Shown piece after piece: positions 1-12,030 of a DNA stretch of 64,000 nt. Position 1 is the first letter of the stretch; every line of letters begins with the position of its first letter. Below the pieces are notes generated by a model. That model was not told the DNA's origin. It did no database searches and saw only the letters and a list, made by a program, of their open reading frames with translations. The stretch lies in the NCBI GenBank assembly GCA_024138025.1, contig JAMXBD010000058.1, forward strand, positions 1,736,001-1,800,000, written 5' to 3'. The position numbers were made by a program, and so were the translations under genes. This DNA is from Combretum micranthum (taxonomy: Eukaryota > Streptophyta > Magnoliopsida > Myrtales > Combretaceae).

Positions 1-1
1 T

Positions 2-971
2 CATTTCATACCAATCAATATGACGTACTCAATGGACAAGCTAGCCAAGCTGTACATAAGGGAAATAGTACGTTTACATGGAGTACCTGCCGGGATTGTG
101 TCAGACCGAGATCCTAGATTCGTGTCTAAGTTTTGGACAAGTTTACAAAAGTGTATGGGGACAAAGTTGCACTTTAGCACAGCTTATCACCCCCAAACCG
201 ATGGACAATCGGAACGGACGATCCAAACCTTGGAAGACATGTTGCGTGCTTGTGTTATGGAATTTAAAGGAAGCTGGGATGCTCATTTGCCGCTCATAGA
301 GTTTGCCTACAACAACAGCTATCACTCGACCATACAAATGCCGCCATATGAAGCTTTGTACGGACGACGCTGTAGATCGCCTCTGTTTTGGGATGATGTC
401 GAAAAGCTCGCTATTGGACCAGATTTGGTACAAGATGCAGCAGACAAAGTGACAATCCGACAGCGAATGAAAGAGGCCCAAGATAGACAGAAAAGCTGGG
501 CAGATCTGAAAAGGCGAGTTCTCGAATTTCAAGTAGGAGACCATGTGTACTTAAAGATAAATCCAATCAAGAGTATACATCGGTACGCTCACAAGGAAAG
601 TTGAGCCCACGGTACATTGGACCTTTTGAAGTGCTTGAACGAGTGGGAGATCTAGCTATCGCCTAGCCTTGCCGCCAAACCTGTCAGGTGTGCACAACGT
701 GTTTCATGTATCGGTCTTACGCAAGCATGTAGCAGATCCAGAACGAGTAGTAGAGTTGGAGCCAGTGTTGCTAAAGGAGAACCTCACTTATGAGGAACAC
801 CCGGTACAGATTTTGGATAGAAAAGTCCAAAAGCTTCGGAAAGAGATCAAATATGTCAAAGTCCTCTGGAGGAATCACACCCATGAGGAGGCAACTTGGG
901 AAGCCGAGGATGAGATCCGACGCAAATATCCGAATCTTTTTGAGGAATCAGGTACGATAGCCAAGTTTTGA
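2..971 (+). pseudogene. Element 1: integrase and chromodomain end of a Tekay/Del-like Ty3/gypsy pol (partial)
   Basis: This is the C-terminal part of a chromovirus polyprotein whose start lies left of the window. It would insert retroelement cDNA into chromatin. The reading frame is open from base 2. The integrase core shows the second catalytic Asp in SDRDPRF and the Glu in the SERTIQTLED segment, followed by the GDHVYLK C-terminal domain. The chromodomain-type tail (VLWRNHTHEEATWE) ends in a TGA at 969-971. Two frameshifts break it, one near 575-600 just after the NPIKSIHR segment and one near 650-655. The two open pieces are 20-604 and 669-971. The polypurine tract and 3' LTR follow directly. 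The family call is firm; the clade call rests on the chromodomain and the long LTR. Confidence 0.9.
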
Positions 972-987
972 GGACAAAACTTTCTTT

Positions 988-1000
988 AAGGAGGGTAGGT
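988..1000 (+). other. Polypurine tract of element 1
   Basis: A purine-rich stretch (AAGGAGGGTAGGT) lies directly before the TGTAAGCCCC start of the LTR. This is the expected plus-strand primer site. The same arrangement recurs before the LTRs of element AD and element 3. Confidence 0.75.
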
Positions 1001-4000
1001 TGTAAGCCCCTAGATTTTTCGATAATATTAGCAAACCCTAAGAACCGGAAGTTGAAATGAAACCCTAAAGTTAACCTAGTTATACGATTAGTCTAGTGGA
1101 TCTAGATCCGGCACCCGTGTTCTTAAACCCTAGAAAACGAAATTGAGATAATTGTGGAAAACGGTTCGTAATAACATAGGGAAGCCTAAAAATATCATAT
1201 TTGAATTTTTCTAGTGTCCTTCGGATCCGATCGGGATCAGTTTTCGAAAACCGTGCCCCGGAGCACCGGATAGCAAAAATATTCCGACAACACCAATAGA
1301 TTCGTAAAAATATAAGGTTTTCAAAAATATCAGTTTTAGAATTTTTCGGTATCTAAAAATAACAGATATAGGCCTTTTACGCGTATTTTTTACTACCGGT
1401 ATTTTAATTGTCTAGTCTACTATTCATAGTACTTTTCTACTATTCATTACTATTCACCTATCTCTACTTTTTCTTACACTCTTACATACCTATATCTTAC
1501 AATTTACCTTCCCCATACAACTTTAATCACATCATACCTTACACATTACTTCTTTTAATACAAAACAAACAAAAATACCCCCCCTATAATGCTCAAAACC
1601 GCGCCCCCCTTGTCTCTTCCTCATTTTGTTTCAATTTCCATTTAATTTTAATCACAAATTTCCACTCCAAAAATCTATAAATACCCCCTTCCTCTTCCAT
1701 TCTTTCACACAACAAAAATTCATACTAAAACTCTCAAAATCACTCCACAAAATTCCTCTCCCAACATCTCTCTCAAGTTCTCTCTTTTCTTAGAAAATCC
1801 ATTCCCACATAATACTACAACCCATTCTTTTCTTCTTCAACCAACACATAAACTTTAGGTAAAAGTTTCTCATATTCTCATCATGTTCATATAACTTAAC
1901 ATGAGTTTAGTGTATGTTTCTTAGACTCATTGAGTTAAAGAAGCAACAATTTATTCATGTTTTGTTTTTGTTCATGTTCTTATTTTCTTTATGTTACTAT
2001 TATGTTGATATTGTTATTATTTGTTTCTAACCTAACTTATTAAGTATTATGTATATATATTTATTTAGAGCATATAAGCTCACTTGTTATTTATTTATTT
2101 TCAAGTCTTGCAATTTATTTATTTACTTGTTTTATGCAATATTAAGACTAGTCTTTCTAGTCTTAGACTTGTCCATATCAAGTCAAAACAATTTTATTTC
2201 TTTTTTTCTTTTCTTTGAGGACTAGTCTATTCTTAGTCCCGGGATACCTTGATGAAGCTAAGGTTCCCAATACTTGACTTTACTTTTATGCTCTTATTTA
2301 TTTAATTATGTTGTTTTTATATTTTTCATGGTTACATATTCTCATTCATGCATGAATATGTTGTTATTGTCTCAATCATAATAGAAATGAGCTTTCTTAA
2401 AATAAGAATAAGAACTCTTTTTAAAATAAATTTTGTCACATAAGAAGTTATTTTCCTTAAAGGTTTGAAATTTATCTTAGCAAATATTCTTCTAAAGTTA
2501 GATAAGCTAGCTCAAGTTTTAGTAATAATATGTGGTTTTCACCAAGAAATACATAAAGTAAAGTTATTATAAAATCTCTTTTCAAAAAATAAGAAAGTTT
2601 CTTTAGACCTAAAAAAGGATTTCTTAAATTCAATTGTCAAAGTTTTCCACCAACACTAAAGTCTAAGATAAGTTTTCCAAAATTTACTTATAAGATGATT
2701 TCTTTTAAAAGTGGATATAACTATGAAATATTTAGAAAAACTATATTTTCCAAACCACTAGAAATAAATTTATGAAAATCTTGAAAGATTAAAATTACTT
2801 TTGAAGATTAATAACTAAGAAATGGAGTTAAAAGGAAGAAATACTCATTTATAATAATTTAGGAAATTTTCAAATAAAACTAACTTCTTTTCAAGTCTTA
2901 AGCTTATCTCACTTTCAAGACATGTGTTTTACAAAACCATTGTTGAGACAACACCAAATTCATGCATATAGTTTGAGTTTATACATATATATACATAAAT
3001 TCAAGGGATTTTTCAACCATACTATATATCTATATTTTTGTACAAAAGCCCTTGAGTGAAGTAAAGTTTGAAAACTCTAGTTTTGAAGTTTGGAAAATTC
3101 GTATCAAATCTGTACGCTTCTATTCCGAGACCAAATGTCTTTTGATGAAAATAACCTTAGAAATAGATAGATCTTTTCGAGTAGGTAGAAATCGGTATAT
3201 AATATGCGAAATTCCGAGTTAAAATGAGCAAGTTATGGCCATTTTAAATTGGGATTTCCATTCCATACGATTTTACGAATTCTTTAAGATAGAAGTATAG
3301 AACTTGAATAGATCTTGGATGAAATACTCATGTTGGGTATTTCTTTTGTTTAGGTGTCGAGGATCACGATCTTGTCTTCCCCGAGGATTACTTCGACTCC
3401 TAGAGCGCTATGGACGAGTGAGTTTCCTTTACGCTTATGTATTCGCGCATGTGCTTGTAGAATAGAGCACTAGATGTAGGAAAAGATAAAATTGATATGC
3501 ATGTGGGATATTATGGGAATTATGTATGTGATTCATTGTGTGCGATCAATGAACGATAAGTATATCGGAACCCGATTTGTGATTGATATAAATGTTTCCA
3601 TGTATGTATTGTTATGTGTGCAAATATTGTTTGATCGCTTTAAATGATTTAATGCCATATTGAAATCCCCATATAATAAATTGCTCATGCATATCACTTA
3701 GAATATCATTTCGAAGTTTTGCTACTACTCCTCAGCGTGGGACCGGAAAGGTAAGCTGCCTAGCTACATCTTGAGGGTTAGGACGTACGGGGAATACGGC
3801 CTCAAGGTGTAGCCGAGCCGGATCGATCGCTTTGGGCATGGAAGGCCCGGGGACTAGTAGTACGGTTCGTTGGAACCCCAAGACGCGCGCAAACTTGAGG
3901 AGGTTGTTCGGGACCCAGTTCAAAGCATTCCCTAACCACCGATGGAGGGGTAAATCCATCAAACATACGAAACCGGATAGTCGTATGTAATGTTTGATCA

Positions 4001-4520
4001 TATGATTGTTGCATTCATATGCTTGATTAATAAACTTGTTTGATTGTTGTTATGAGTACTATTGCGTAAGGAATATCTCACTAAGCTAGTCATGCTTATA
4101 CTCCTATAGACTTTTGATATTGCAGGATTATCTTTTGCACCCGAGACCACCTTGATTTCCCGGGTAGAATCCTTATTTTTGAGAAGCTTTTGGAGGCAAT
4201 CTATTTTGAAGTTATAGAGTAGATTTCTTCTAAAATCTTATAGCTCTAGTTATGTTATATTTAGAACCATGTTATTATGAATTATCGGGGGAATGCCCCT
4301 TAGAAGCTGTGAGACTTTTATTTCAATGAAATATATATTAAATGTTATTTTGCATGTTCCGTTGCCAATGTCTTAAAATGCATTACTCCACCGGTCTTCC
4401 TTTGTTGTGAATGTACGCCTTGTACCGATATGGAAGCTTTCGAGTGACTGAGGTAGTCATTCTTGAGTTTTAATATTGCGTACGGCGGGCTGTCACGTTT
4501 AGGGTACCCGCTGGGGCGTG
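1001..4520 (+). repeat. 3' LTR of element 1 (about 3.5 kb)
   Basis: It begins TGTAAGCCCC right after the polypurine tract and ends in the GGGGCGTG block seen at the end of the other LTRs here. The terminal ACA of that block appears lost, since CRM-like coding sequence starts at once. A TATA box (CTATAAATA) lies at 1675-1683 behind a pyrimidine-rich stretch. A stem-loop lies at 3963-3988 and a GGGGGAATGCCCCTTA block near 4286-4301. The short ORFs at 1408-1680, 3732-4014 and 4345-4530 inside it look like chance. The same LTR family recurs at 7026-8051 (minus) and 46575-50667. Confidence 0.85.
1675..1683 (+). promoter_or_regulatory. TATA box of element 1 LTR
   Basis: CTATAAATA is followed by a C-rich stretch. 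The same block (CTATAAATACCCC and TTCTTTCACAC) is present at 50633-50667 and, on the minus strand, at about 7331-7342, so it is a family-wide promoter core. Confidence 0.6.
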
Positions 4521-6500
4521 GTAGTTCCATTGCGGCTCCTCTAAATGATCTTGTTAAGAAGAATGCCGAGTTTAGGTGAACTGAAGTGCATGAGAAAGCC
4601 TTTAATGCTTTGAAAGATAAGTTGACTAATGTACCTTTACTTATTCTGCCTAATTTTGATAAAGTCTTTGAAATTGAATATGATGCTTCCGGGAAAGGAA
4701 TAGGCGGTGTTTTGATGCCGGATTCTAAACCGATCGCTTATTTTAGCGAGAAACTCAGTAGAGCAGCATTGAACTATCCGGTCTATGATAAGGAGCTTTA
4801 TGCACTAGTGAGGACTTTGCAAACTCGGCAGCATTACTTGTGGCCTAAGGAGTTCATCATACATTCTGATCATGAGAGCTTGAAGTTTTTGAAAACTCAA
4901 GGGAAGTTGAACAAGAGGCATGCAAAGTGGCTGGAGTTTATTGAGACATTTCCTTACGTGATTAAATACAAGCAAGGTAAAGAGAATGTGGTGGCTGATG
5001 CACTTTCTCGCAGGTATGCACTATTGACTTCATTACATACTAGATTGCTTGGTTTTGATCTTATTAAGGACTTGTATGAAAATGATGCTGATTTTGGTCA
5101 AATATGGGCTGCTTGTTCTGAATCTGGATATGCTGATTTCTTTAGGCATGAAGGATACTTGTTTAAGAAAGATAAATTGTGTGTGCCTAAAAGTTCTGTG
5201 CGTGAATTGTTAGTTAAGGAAACATATGGGGGTGGATTGATGGGACACTTCGGTGTTAAAAAGACATTGGAAATTTTGCATGAACATTTTTATTGGCCTA
5301 AAATGAGACGTGATGTGCAAGTTGTTTGTGACAAATGCATTGCATGTAGAAAAGCTAAGTCCAAAGTAATGAATCATGGAAAATATACCCCATTGCCAGT
5401 GCCGACTCAACCTTGGACCGACATCTCTATGGACTTTGTGTTTAGGGTTACCAAGAACTCAAAGTGGTCATGATAGCATTTTTGTTGTAGTTGACAGATT
5501 TAGTAAGATGGCACACTTCATTGCATGTTCAAAGACTAATGATGCACTACACATTGCTGAATTGTTTTTTAGGGAGATTGTGCGTTTGCATGGTTTGCCT
5601 AGGTCTATTGTGAGTGATAGAGATGTGAAGTTTTTGAGTCATTTTTGGCGTACTTTGTGGAATAAGCTAGGCACTAAATTGTTGTTTTCAACTGTGGCAC
5701 ACCTCAAACTGATGGGTCAAACGGAAGTGGTCAATAGAACACTTTCAACCTTGTTGCGTGTTTAATTGATAAGAATTTGAAACAATGGGAAAAATGTTTG
5801 CCACATGTAGAATTTGCATATAATAGGGTTGTGCATTCATCTACATCTTATTCCCCATTTGAAGTTGTGTATGGTTTTAATCCTCTGACACCATTAAACA
5901 TTTTGCCTTTACCTGATAATGAGTTTGTTGATCTTGATGGAAAGAGGAAGGCGGAATTTGTTAGGGAATTACATGCACAGGTTCGGTCTAATATTGAGAA
6001 GAAAAATGAGCACTATGCTCGTCAGGCCAATAAGGGTCGTGTGAAGATTGTTTTTCATCCAGGAGACTGGGTGTGGGTTCATTTGCGAAAGAGAGGTTTG
6101 CTACTCATAGACAAACCAAGTTGCATCCAAAGGGAGATGGACCATTTCAAGTGTTGGAGCGAATCAATGACAACGCTTACAAGATCGACTTGCCAAGTAA
6201 ATATGGTAATGTGAGCGCTACTTTTAATTTGCTGATCTATCTTTGTATGATGCAGGTGATTCGAGGACGAATCTTTTCGAGGAAGGGGGGAATGATGAGG
6301 ATCAGCGAGAGTCAAATGTTTCGAACAACTCCAATGATCCATTGCGAGCCTTAGGTGGACCAACGACTCAAGCTAGGGCTAAACGAGCGAAAGAAGCTTT
6401 GCACGGACTTGTGATGAAGATACAAGAAGAGGAATCTTGTTTTCAAGCTTTAAATCAAGTATGGATAAAGTGCACCTTAACATACTTCAAGTACAAGTGA
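4521..6500 (+). pseudogene. CRM-like chromovirus pol fragment: RNase H, integrase and C-terminal extension
   Basis: This is the 3' part of a second Ty3/gypsy pol, cut at its left end by insertion of element 1. It starts in the RT/RNase H linker, with an in-frame TGA at 4577-4579. RNase H follows ([14 protein letters not shown], then [10 protein letters not shown]). Next are an HHCC zinc domain near 5240-5360 (GHFGV, HEHFYW, CDKCIAC) and an integrase core with SDRDVKF. Frameshifts occur near 5445, 5700, 5760, 6090 and 6230. The tail (DSRTNLFEEGGNDED, then RAKRAKEALHGL) runs past the polypurine tract into the LTR. That is a known trait of CRM centromeric retrotransposons, so CRM is the likeliest clade, though not proven. 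It cannot be functional. Confidence 0.85.
6279..6292 (+). other. Polypurine tract of the CRM-like element
   Basis: GAGGAAGGGGGGAA lies directly before a TGATGAGG LTR start. It falls inside the coding frame, as expected if pol overlaps the 3' LTR. Confidence 0.6.
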
Positions 6501-7025
6501 ATGCATGTGGAGAAATTGACAAAAAGTGGACCAGCCAAGGATTGTGTCTTTTTGAATTTCTTTATTTTTATTTTTTAATTGATATAGGGATTAATTACAA
6601 TTATGTTTTTCAGTTACGTTATCGGTTATGTAACTACCGTAATTATGTTTTTTCTTCAGTTACGTTATCAGTTACGTAACTGCCACAATTATGATTTTTC
6701 AGTTACGTAACTACCTTGTAATAGCTTATATTAATGGCTAGTATGAAATATAGAAATCAGATTTTGACAATATTGAAATGAAATTAATCTTCTTTGAGGG
6801 AAAACTCTCTCTTTGGTTCTTTGCAAAAGAACTCTCTTTGATTTCTTCAATCTAAACGGTTGAGGGAATTCTTCTTTGATAACTTAGGTTTCAATTGACA
6901 GGTTCGATTGGGGTCTAGTTCCGGTGAATGATTGCTTGTTCAAGATGGTCCTTTGGGGATTTGATTCCCTTACGGTTATAGGGTTTTAGGTTTAATATAC
7001 CTAGGGTTCTATAGATCGCATCACA
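6293..7025 (+). repeat. 3' LTR of the CRM-like element (about 0.73 kb)
   Basis: It begins TGATGAGGATC after the polypurine tract and ends near GATCGCATCACA, where sequence of a different LTR family starts. The length fits CRM-type LTRs. Its first 200 bases also encode the pol tail. Its middle carries imperfect repeats rich in TTACGTAAC (6611-6715). The exact right end is uncertain by a few bases, because both ATCA and ATCACA are possible. Confidence 0.6.
6670..6712. repeat. Two 12-bp palindromes (AGTTACGTAACT) in the CRM-like LTR
   Basis: Perfect palindromes lie at 6670-6681 and 6701-6712, with decayed relatives near 6611-6640. They lie in the probable U3 region and could bind dimeric, bZIP-like factors. 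That is inference only. Confidence 0.5.
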
Positions 7026-8051
7026 TGTTGTTGCTTTTACTACTCATATGAGTTTCAAAACAACACCATAGTAATGTTAAGTTACATGACATGGGTAAAT
7101 AAATAGGAATAGGAGTTTTACCTAAAGTGTTTATGGTGTAGGAAGAAGGTAGTGAATGTATGATTATGTGGTTAGTAAGAAATGATAATTAGATCGTGTA
7201 GAGAGAAAATTTGTGAGTATTTGGTGAAAGAGAGTTTTGGTAAGAGAAAATTTTTGGAAGAGTGTTTGTGTAGAAAATTTGAAAGAGTTTTGGTAGTAGA
7301 ATGAGTTGTGTGAAAGAATGAAGAAGGATGGGGTATTTATAGAATTTTGGAGTGAAAATTAGATGTAATTAAATTAATTGAAAAAGAAAATAATTGAGAG
7401 TGAAGAGATAAAGGGGGGTGGATGGCAAGCATGGGAGGAGAGAGAGAGAGGATTGATTAAAAATTAATTTTTGAAGAAAAGTATAAGAGAAGTTTAGTAA
7501 TATGTGGTGTAGAATTTTTATGGGAAAAAGAAATTATAAGAAATAGGTAAGTAGGTGTAAGAATAGATAGTAAGAAAAAGTAGAAATAGATGAATAGTAA
7601 TAAAAAGTAGAAAAGTACTATGAATAATAAACTAGACAAATAAAATACCGATAGTAATAAAAATACGCGTATAAATGCGATATCTGTAATTTTTAGCTAC
7701 CGAAAATTTCTAAAACCAATATTTTTGGACTCCTTAGATTTTTATGCGTCTATTGGTATTAATAGAATATTTTTGCCATCAAGTGTACTTAGCACGATTT
7801 TTTAGAACTAATTCTGTTTGGATCCGAAGGACATTAGAATTTTGCAAATTTGATATTTTTAAGCTTCCATATATTATTACAAACGGTTATCAATAATTAT
7901 TTCCATTTCGTTGTTTAGGGTTTAAGAGTACGGGATTATCGGATCTTAAACACTAGGGTTATTTGTAAGCTTTGTTGACTTTTAGGGTTCCGGTTTGACT
8001 TCTGGTTTTGTTGAGTTATTCGTACGATCATAAAATTTTGGAGTTTTGCCA
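7026..8051 (-). repeat. LTR fragment of the element 1 family, minus orientation
   Basis: Read on the minus strand this matches the first kilobase of the element 1 LTR. It shares the CTTAAACCCTA and CGTTTGTAATAA region, the C/T-rich block and the TATA core (minus strand, about 7331-7342). It ends where the CRM-like LTR abuts it at 7025/7026, so the CRM-like element seems to have inserted into it. No polypurine tract lies to the right of 8051, so this looks like the outer 5' end of a minus-strand LTR inserted in element 2's LTR. The ORF at 7457-7639 has no meaning beyond this homology. Confidence 0.65.
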
Positions 8052-9853
8052 GTATTATATTTTTAGTTTGACGTCTATGGTTTATCTCATTTTATTTGTG
8101 ATTATTTAATATTTTTCAGTTCTTAGGATCGTTTAATCGAGTCTACGGTTAAGGGTTGAATCAGTTTGACTTTTGGTGAAATTTGAAACTTTTGATTCTA
8201 AAATTTACCGAAGGATTTAAGGTATTAGTATTTTGTTAGCATTATTTAGATATGTCGTCTTTATTTGCATATTAGGAATCGGATAGATGATTTGATTGGT
8301 GTACGGATGTCAAATTATCTAATAGTTGGATTTTCTATTTTGTTTTGAGGGTTCTCTTTTTCTCAAGATTAAGAATTCCCATGTTTGACCTTATTTAGAA
8401 TTTGGTTTTAACTTGGGTCGATTTTTGAGGTTTCGGTATGTTAGACTTCTAGGATTATTTTCTATGAATTATGAAAATTTCAAGGGTTTACATTAATCTT
8501 TTTTGTCTTTGTTAAGTAGATAGTAATGCAAGTTTTTCTATCTTATAGGAACCCTAGATCATGAGTTGGATTTCCTGTTGGATTATTACGACGATTAAGG
8601 AGCATGCACGGGTGAGTAACTTGAATCCTATCACATTGTTTGTGATTGTAAATAGTGGAATATAATTTAATCGTAACTATAGGGAATCAATTGCATGGGG
8701 ATAGGAAATATTGCATGTTATATGTTGTAATTCTTAATAATCAAAGTGACAGCTACTCCCTTGACATTAAATTATAGTTGTCTCATTGAGTGTCTGAAAC
8801 TAATTTGACCACTTGATAATATAGAATTAAGTTGAATAGACTTCTAAAATTAATATGACAAGCTTTTCATATCATCATATTGCATTAGCATGGTACTTAT
8901 GTCACGTGTTAACATTTCCATTCTATGGTAATGCTTGTTGGGACCAGTAAGTCTGCTTGTAGGTTACCATAAGGTTGTCAGCATTGTAGAAACTAAGCAG
9001 GCTTCGAAGAGGTCGTCTGTATCAGAGTTGGCTTTAGAATGTTAATACTTAGTGAGATTTCTCAAGTTTTAAGAAAAGAGAAGTTTTTATTTGAAAACAA
9101 AAATTGTTCTCTAAAAGACTATTTGTGTTTAGTGGGGCTCTAGTAGAGGCTATTCCCTTAAGCAGGTTAGGTAAAGAGGAAGTCCTTCTACTTTGGTTTG
9201 AGTTTCTCATGGGCATGAACTACTAAATTTATCCTTCAACCCTTAGGGAGGGCGTAAATCCCCATAGGCTTGAATTCCGATTGTTCAAACCATGCTTGCT
9301 GCATATGGTTGATCCATGCATTGCATATGATTTCTAACTAAACTTGTTTGTTCTTAATGATAGTATTAAGATTTTGTTATTCACTGTGCTTTATATGCTC
9401 ATGCTCTTTTAGACTGTTGATTTACAGGGTTTTAAGCATGAAGACCAACACCAAGTTCGGGTGTGGAAGTTTGTCTAGAATGGACTCATGTATTCTTTTG
9501 AGAAGAAGACCATATATGTAATTGAGACTTAGTAATAGGTTGTAATAGTATAAGTTAAGTTTTGTTTTCCCTTGTAAGTTGTGGTTGTTCTTACGTTCTA
9601 TTGAAGCCCTGTAGACTATGGCTGTAAAAATATGTGATGTCTTAGATTATATGTTTATGTTTGGTTTTGGCTAATATATATATATATATATATATATGCA
9701 ATCTCTTTCTCACTCAAAAGAACTATCCATCATGTTCAATTGTCCACTTCAAATAGGGAACATTAGTTATAGTGTTTATGTAACTTTTGAAGGCCTCAGT
9801 TAGTTACATGGTGTATACTAATATAACTAGGGTACTTTGTTAGTGTGTGACGT
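8052..9853 (+). repeat. 5' LTR of element 2 (left part interrupted)
   Basis: This lies directly before a primer binding site and keeps landmarks of the longer LTRs. They include a GGGTGAGTAAC block near 8609, the GGAGGGCGTAAATCC block near 9248-9262 with a stem-loop after it, and a TA microsatellite near the end. The left end is cut by the minus-strand LTR at 8051. The ends are approximate. No gene lies in this stretch. Confidence 0.55.
9673..9697. repeat. (TA)n microsatellite
   Basis: About 12 TA units lie within the element 2 LTR. No function is implied. Confidence 0.9.
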
Positions 9854-9857
9854 AAGT

Positions 9858-9869
9858 TGGTATCAGAGC
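9858..9869 (+). other. Primer binding site of element 2 (tRNA-iMet type)
   Basis: TGGTATCAGAGC is the usual plant LTR-retrotransposon site complementary to the 3' end of initiator methionine tRNA. It lies a few bases after the presumed LTR end and about 0.3 kb before gag. Confidence 0.9.
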
Positions 9870-10146
9870 ATGGTTGTAAGAGAAAGAAAGAAATTGAATG
9901 TATATAATATATGTATGACTCCCATAGAAATGTTTGGTTTATATTGACTAAGATCTAAGTTATAAAGAGAAGTAAGTTCAGATTTAGGTAAATGACCTAC
10001 ACATAAGTGGTTAGAAATTAAAGTGCTGTTTATGTTTGATTATGATTGATTATCTGTTATGCATTAGATATTAGTATTATTTGAATGTTGCCAAGTTAAC
10101 AAGAGTTTGATGTGTGATGCTAAAATTGATTATATAGAAATTGACT

Positions 10147-11551
10147 TTATCAGACAGGGACGTAGAAATAAGAATGCTCAACCGACAGCACCGGAAGCTT
10201 AGTCTCAAGCTTCTAGACCTAGAGAACAAGGACAACCAGAACAACAAAATGTACCTCCATCGACTCTAAGTGGATTGGAAGATATCTTAAGAGTTATCCA
10301 ACAACATAATGCTTTAATTCTCCAGGCTTTGCAAGGAGGATAGATTGGAGTAGCACCTCAAGTTGCTCCCATAGAGGCAGCTGTTGTACCTCTTGTAGCA
10401 CCACAAGGATCATAGACTCCTACTCCTCCTATTCTACCCCCTACTGCTTTACATGAGGAAATAGAGCTATTTGATGAGTCTGTCAATGAAAGTCGAGCAC
10501 CATCTATAGCTAGACGTGAAATATTAACTCCTTCTCCTCAAGTACCTCCACCACAGAGGGGTCTTTTACCTGAGTTTATTAAAGGTAATAGGTACATTGA
10601 GGGTACATTAGGAAAACCTAAAGGGGCTAAAGATTGGTTGCCTCAAGTAGAAACATCATTTAATGTGTTTCAAGTACCTAAAGCTTTCAAAGTGTCCTAT
10701 AGGTATTAAGGCTGAGAGCCAGATTGTGGTGGGATTCGAAAGAACGATCCTTACATATACTAGTTGAATGGGCAGTGTTTAAAAGAGATTTTTTAAAAGA
10801 ATATTTACCGAGTAGCCTAAGGGCTAAATATAGCACTGATTTAATGAATTTGACCTAAGGAGATCGTAATGTCGATGAATATGAGAATGAGTTTACTAGA
10901 TTACTTCAGTTTGCTCATGTGGCTTATAGAGATAGTGATGAATTAAAAAGACAAGTATTTATGGCCGGTTTGGAGCCATAATATCATAGAAGGTTAACGG
11001 AATTTGAAATTGACGATATCTCTATGCTGATAGAGAAGGCCCGAGTAATTGAACAAGCTAAAAAATATGAAGCAAAAAGATACAGAAAGAGAGGTCAATC
11101 TTTTGGGAAAAGATTTTATGATAATTATGGTAGTGGGTCCTCATCTAAAAAGGCTAAGTTTACTAAACCTTTTGGGATACCAAAGGGAAGTGTGATGGGG
11201 AAGACTAATGTCATTTATTGGAAGTGTAAGGAGCCTCACTACCCGAGAGACTATCCTCAGTTGCGAAATTGATGCTACTATTGTGGAGAACGTAGACATG
11301 TGATTGGGAATTGTCCTAAGAAATCGGGAGCCACTTGTTTCATTTGTAAGAAAATGGGACACGTATCGGTTAAGCAAACTAAAGAGTCTAGAGAATCAAA
11401 AGAGAAGACAGGTAGAATTAATCAAGGGAATAAACCTGCTCGATCGCAAAGAATGTTCGCTATGCAAGGAACTCCCATATTTGAGGAAGTAGAAGATGAT
11501 TATGATGAGGATAAGATAGAAGATTTTAGTTTGATTTTAGGTATGAAATGA
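10147..11551 (+). pseudogene. Element 2 gag (degenerate)
   Basis: This is a decayed capsid and nucleocapsid gene. Translation in pieces gives a proline/glutamine-rich N-terminus, then a capsid region near 10560-11040. A lysine/arginine-rich stretch follows (11024-11272), then zinc-knuckle remnants (YWKCKEPHYPRDYP, CYYCGERRHVIGNC, CFICKKMGHVSVKQ). The first knuckle has lost its last Cys and the third ends in Gln. Several in-frame stops are present, such as the TGA at 11270-11272. The C-terminus is acidic, as in AD gag. The open pieces are 11024-11272 and 11300-11551. Confidence 0.8.
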
Positions 11552-11639
11552 ATTTCTTTTATGAATCTTTTTATGTGTATCTTAGTTAACAAATATAGTA
11601 ATTTATAAGCTAGTGGTAATTAGAAGTTGTATGTTAAAT

Positions 11640-12030
11640 TAAGATCAATTCAAGTGAGAGATGCTTTTGCATATACTCTGTTTGATACGGGAGCTACACA
11701 TTCCTTTATCAATTTAGATTTAGTCAAGAATGGTGGATTGTGTGTTGAGATGGAAAAGGATTGAGGGATATCAACACCTACTGGAGGAATTGTTGTTGCT
11801 CATGAATTTATAAAGGGATGTCCATTGAAAATCAATCAGCAAAAGACTAGTATGGATCTCATAACAGTAGAAATGCAAAAGTATGATGTTATTCTAGGAA
11901 TGACTTGGCTGACTGCTACAAAAGTAAAAGTGGATTGCAGATGCAAGATAATTCCTTTTTTATCAATGATAAAAAGAAAAGAGTTGAGTTTGTTAGAGAA
12001 ATACCTGGAAGTGGGCAAAAAGGAGTAAAG
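11640..12030 (+). pseudogene. Element 2 aspartic protease region
   Basis: The retropepsin motif FDTGATHSF is intact near 11685, with the downstream VILGMTWL motif near 11890. An in-frame TGA near 11762 separates them. This is homologous to the protease of element AD at 26585-26200. It is not functional as it stands. Confidence 0.75.
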
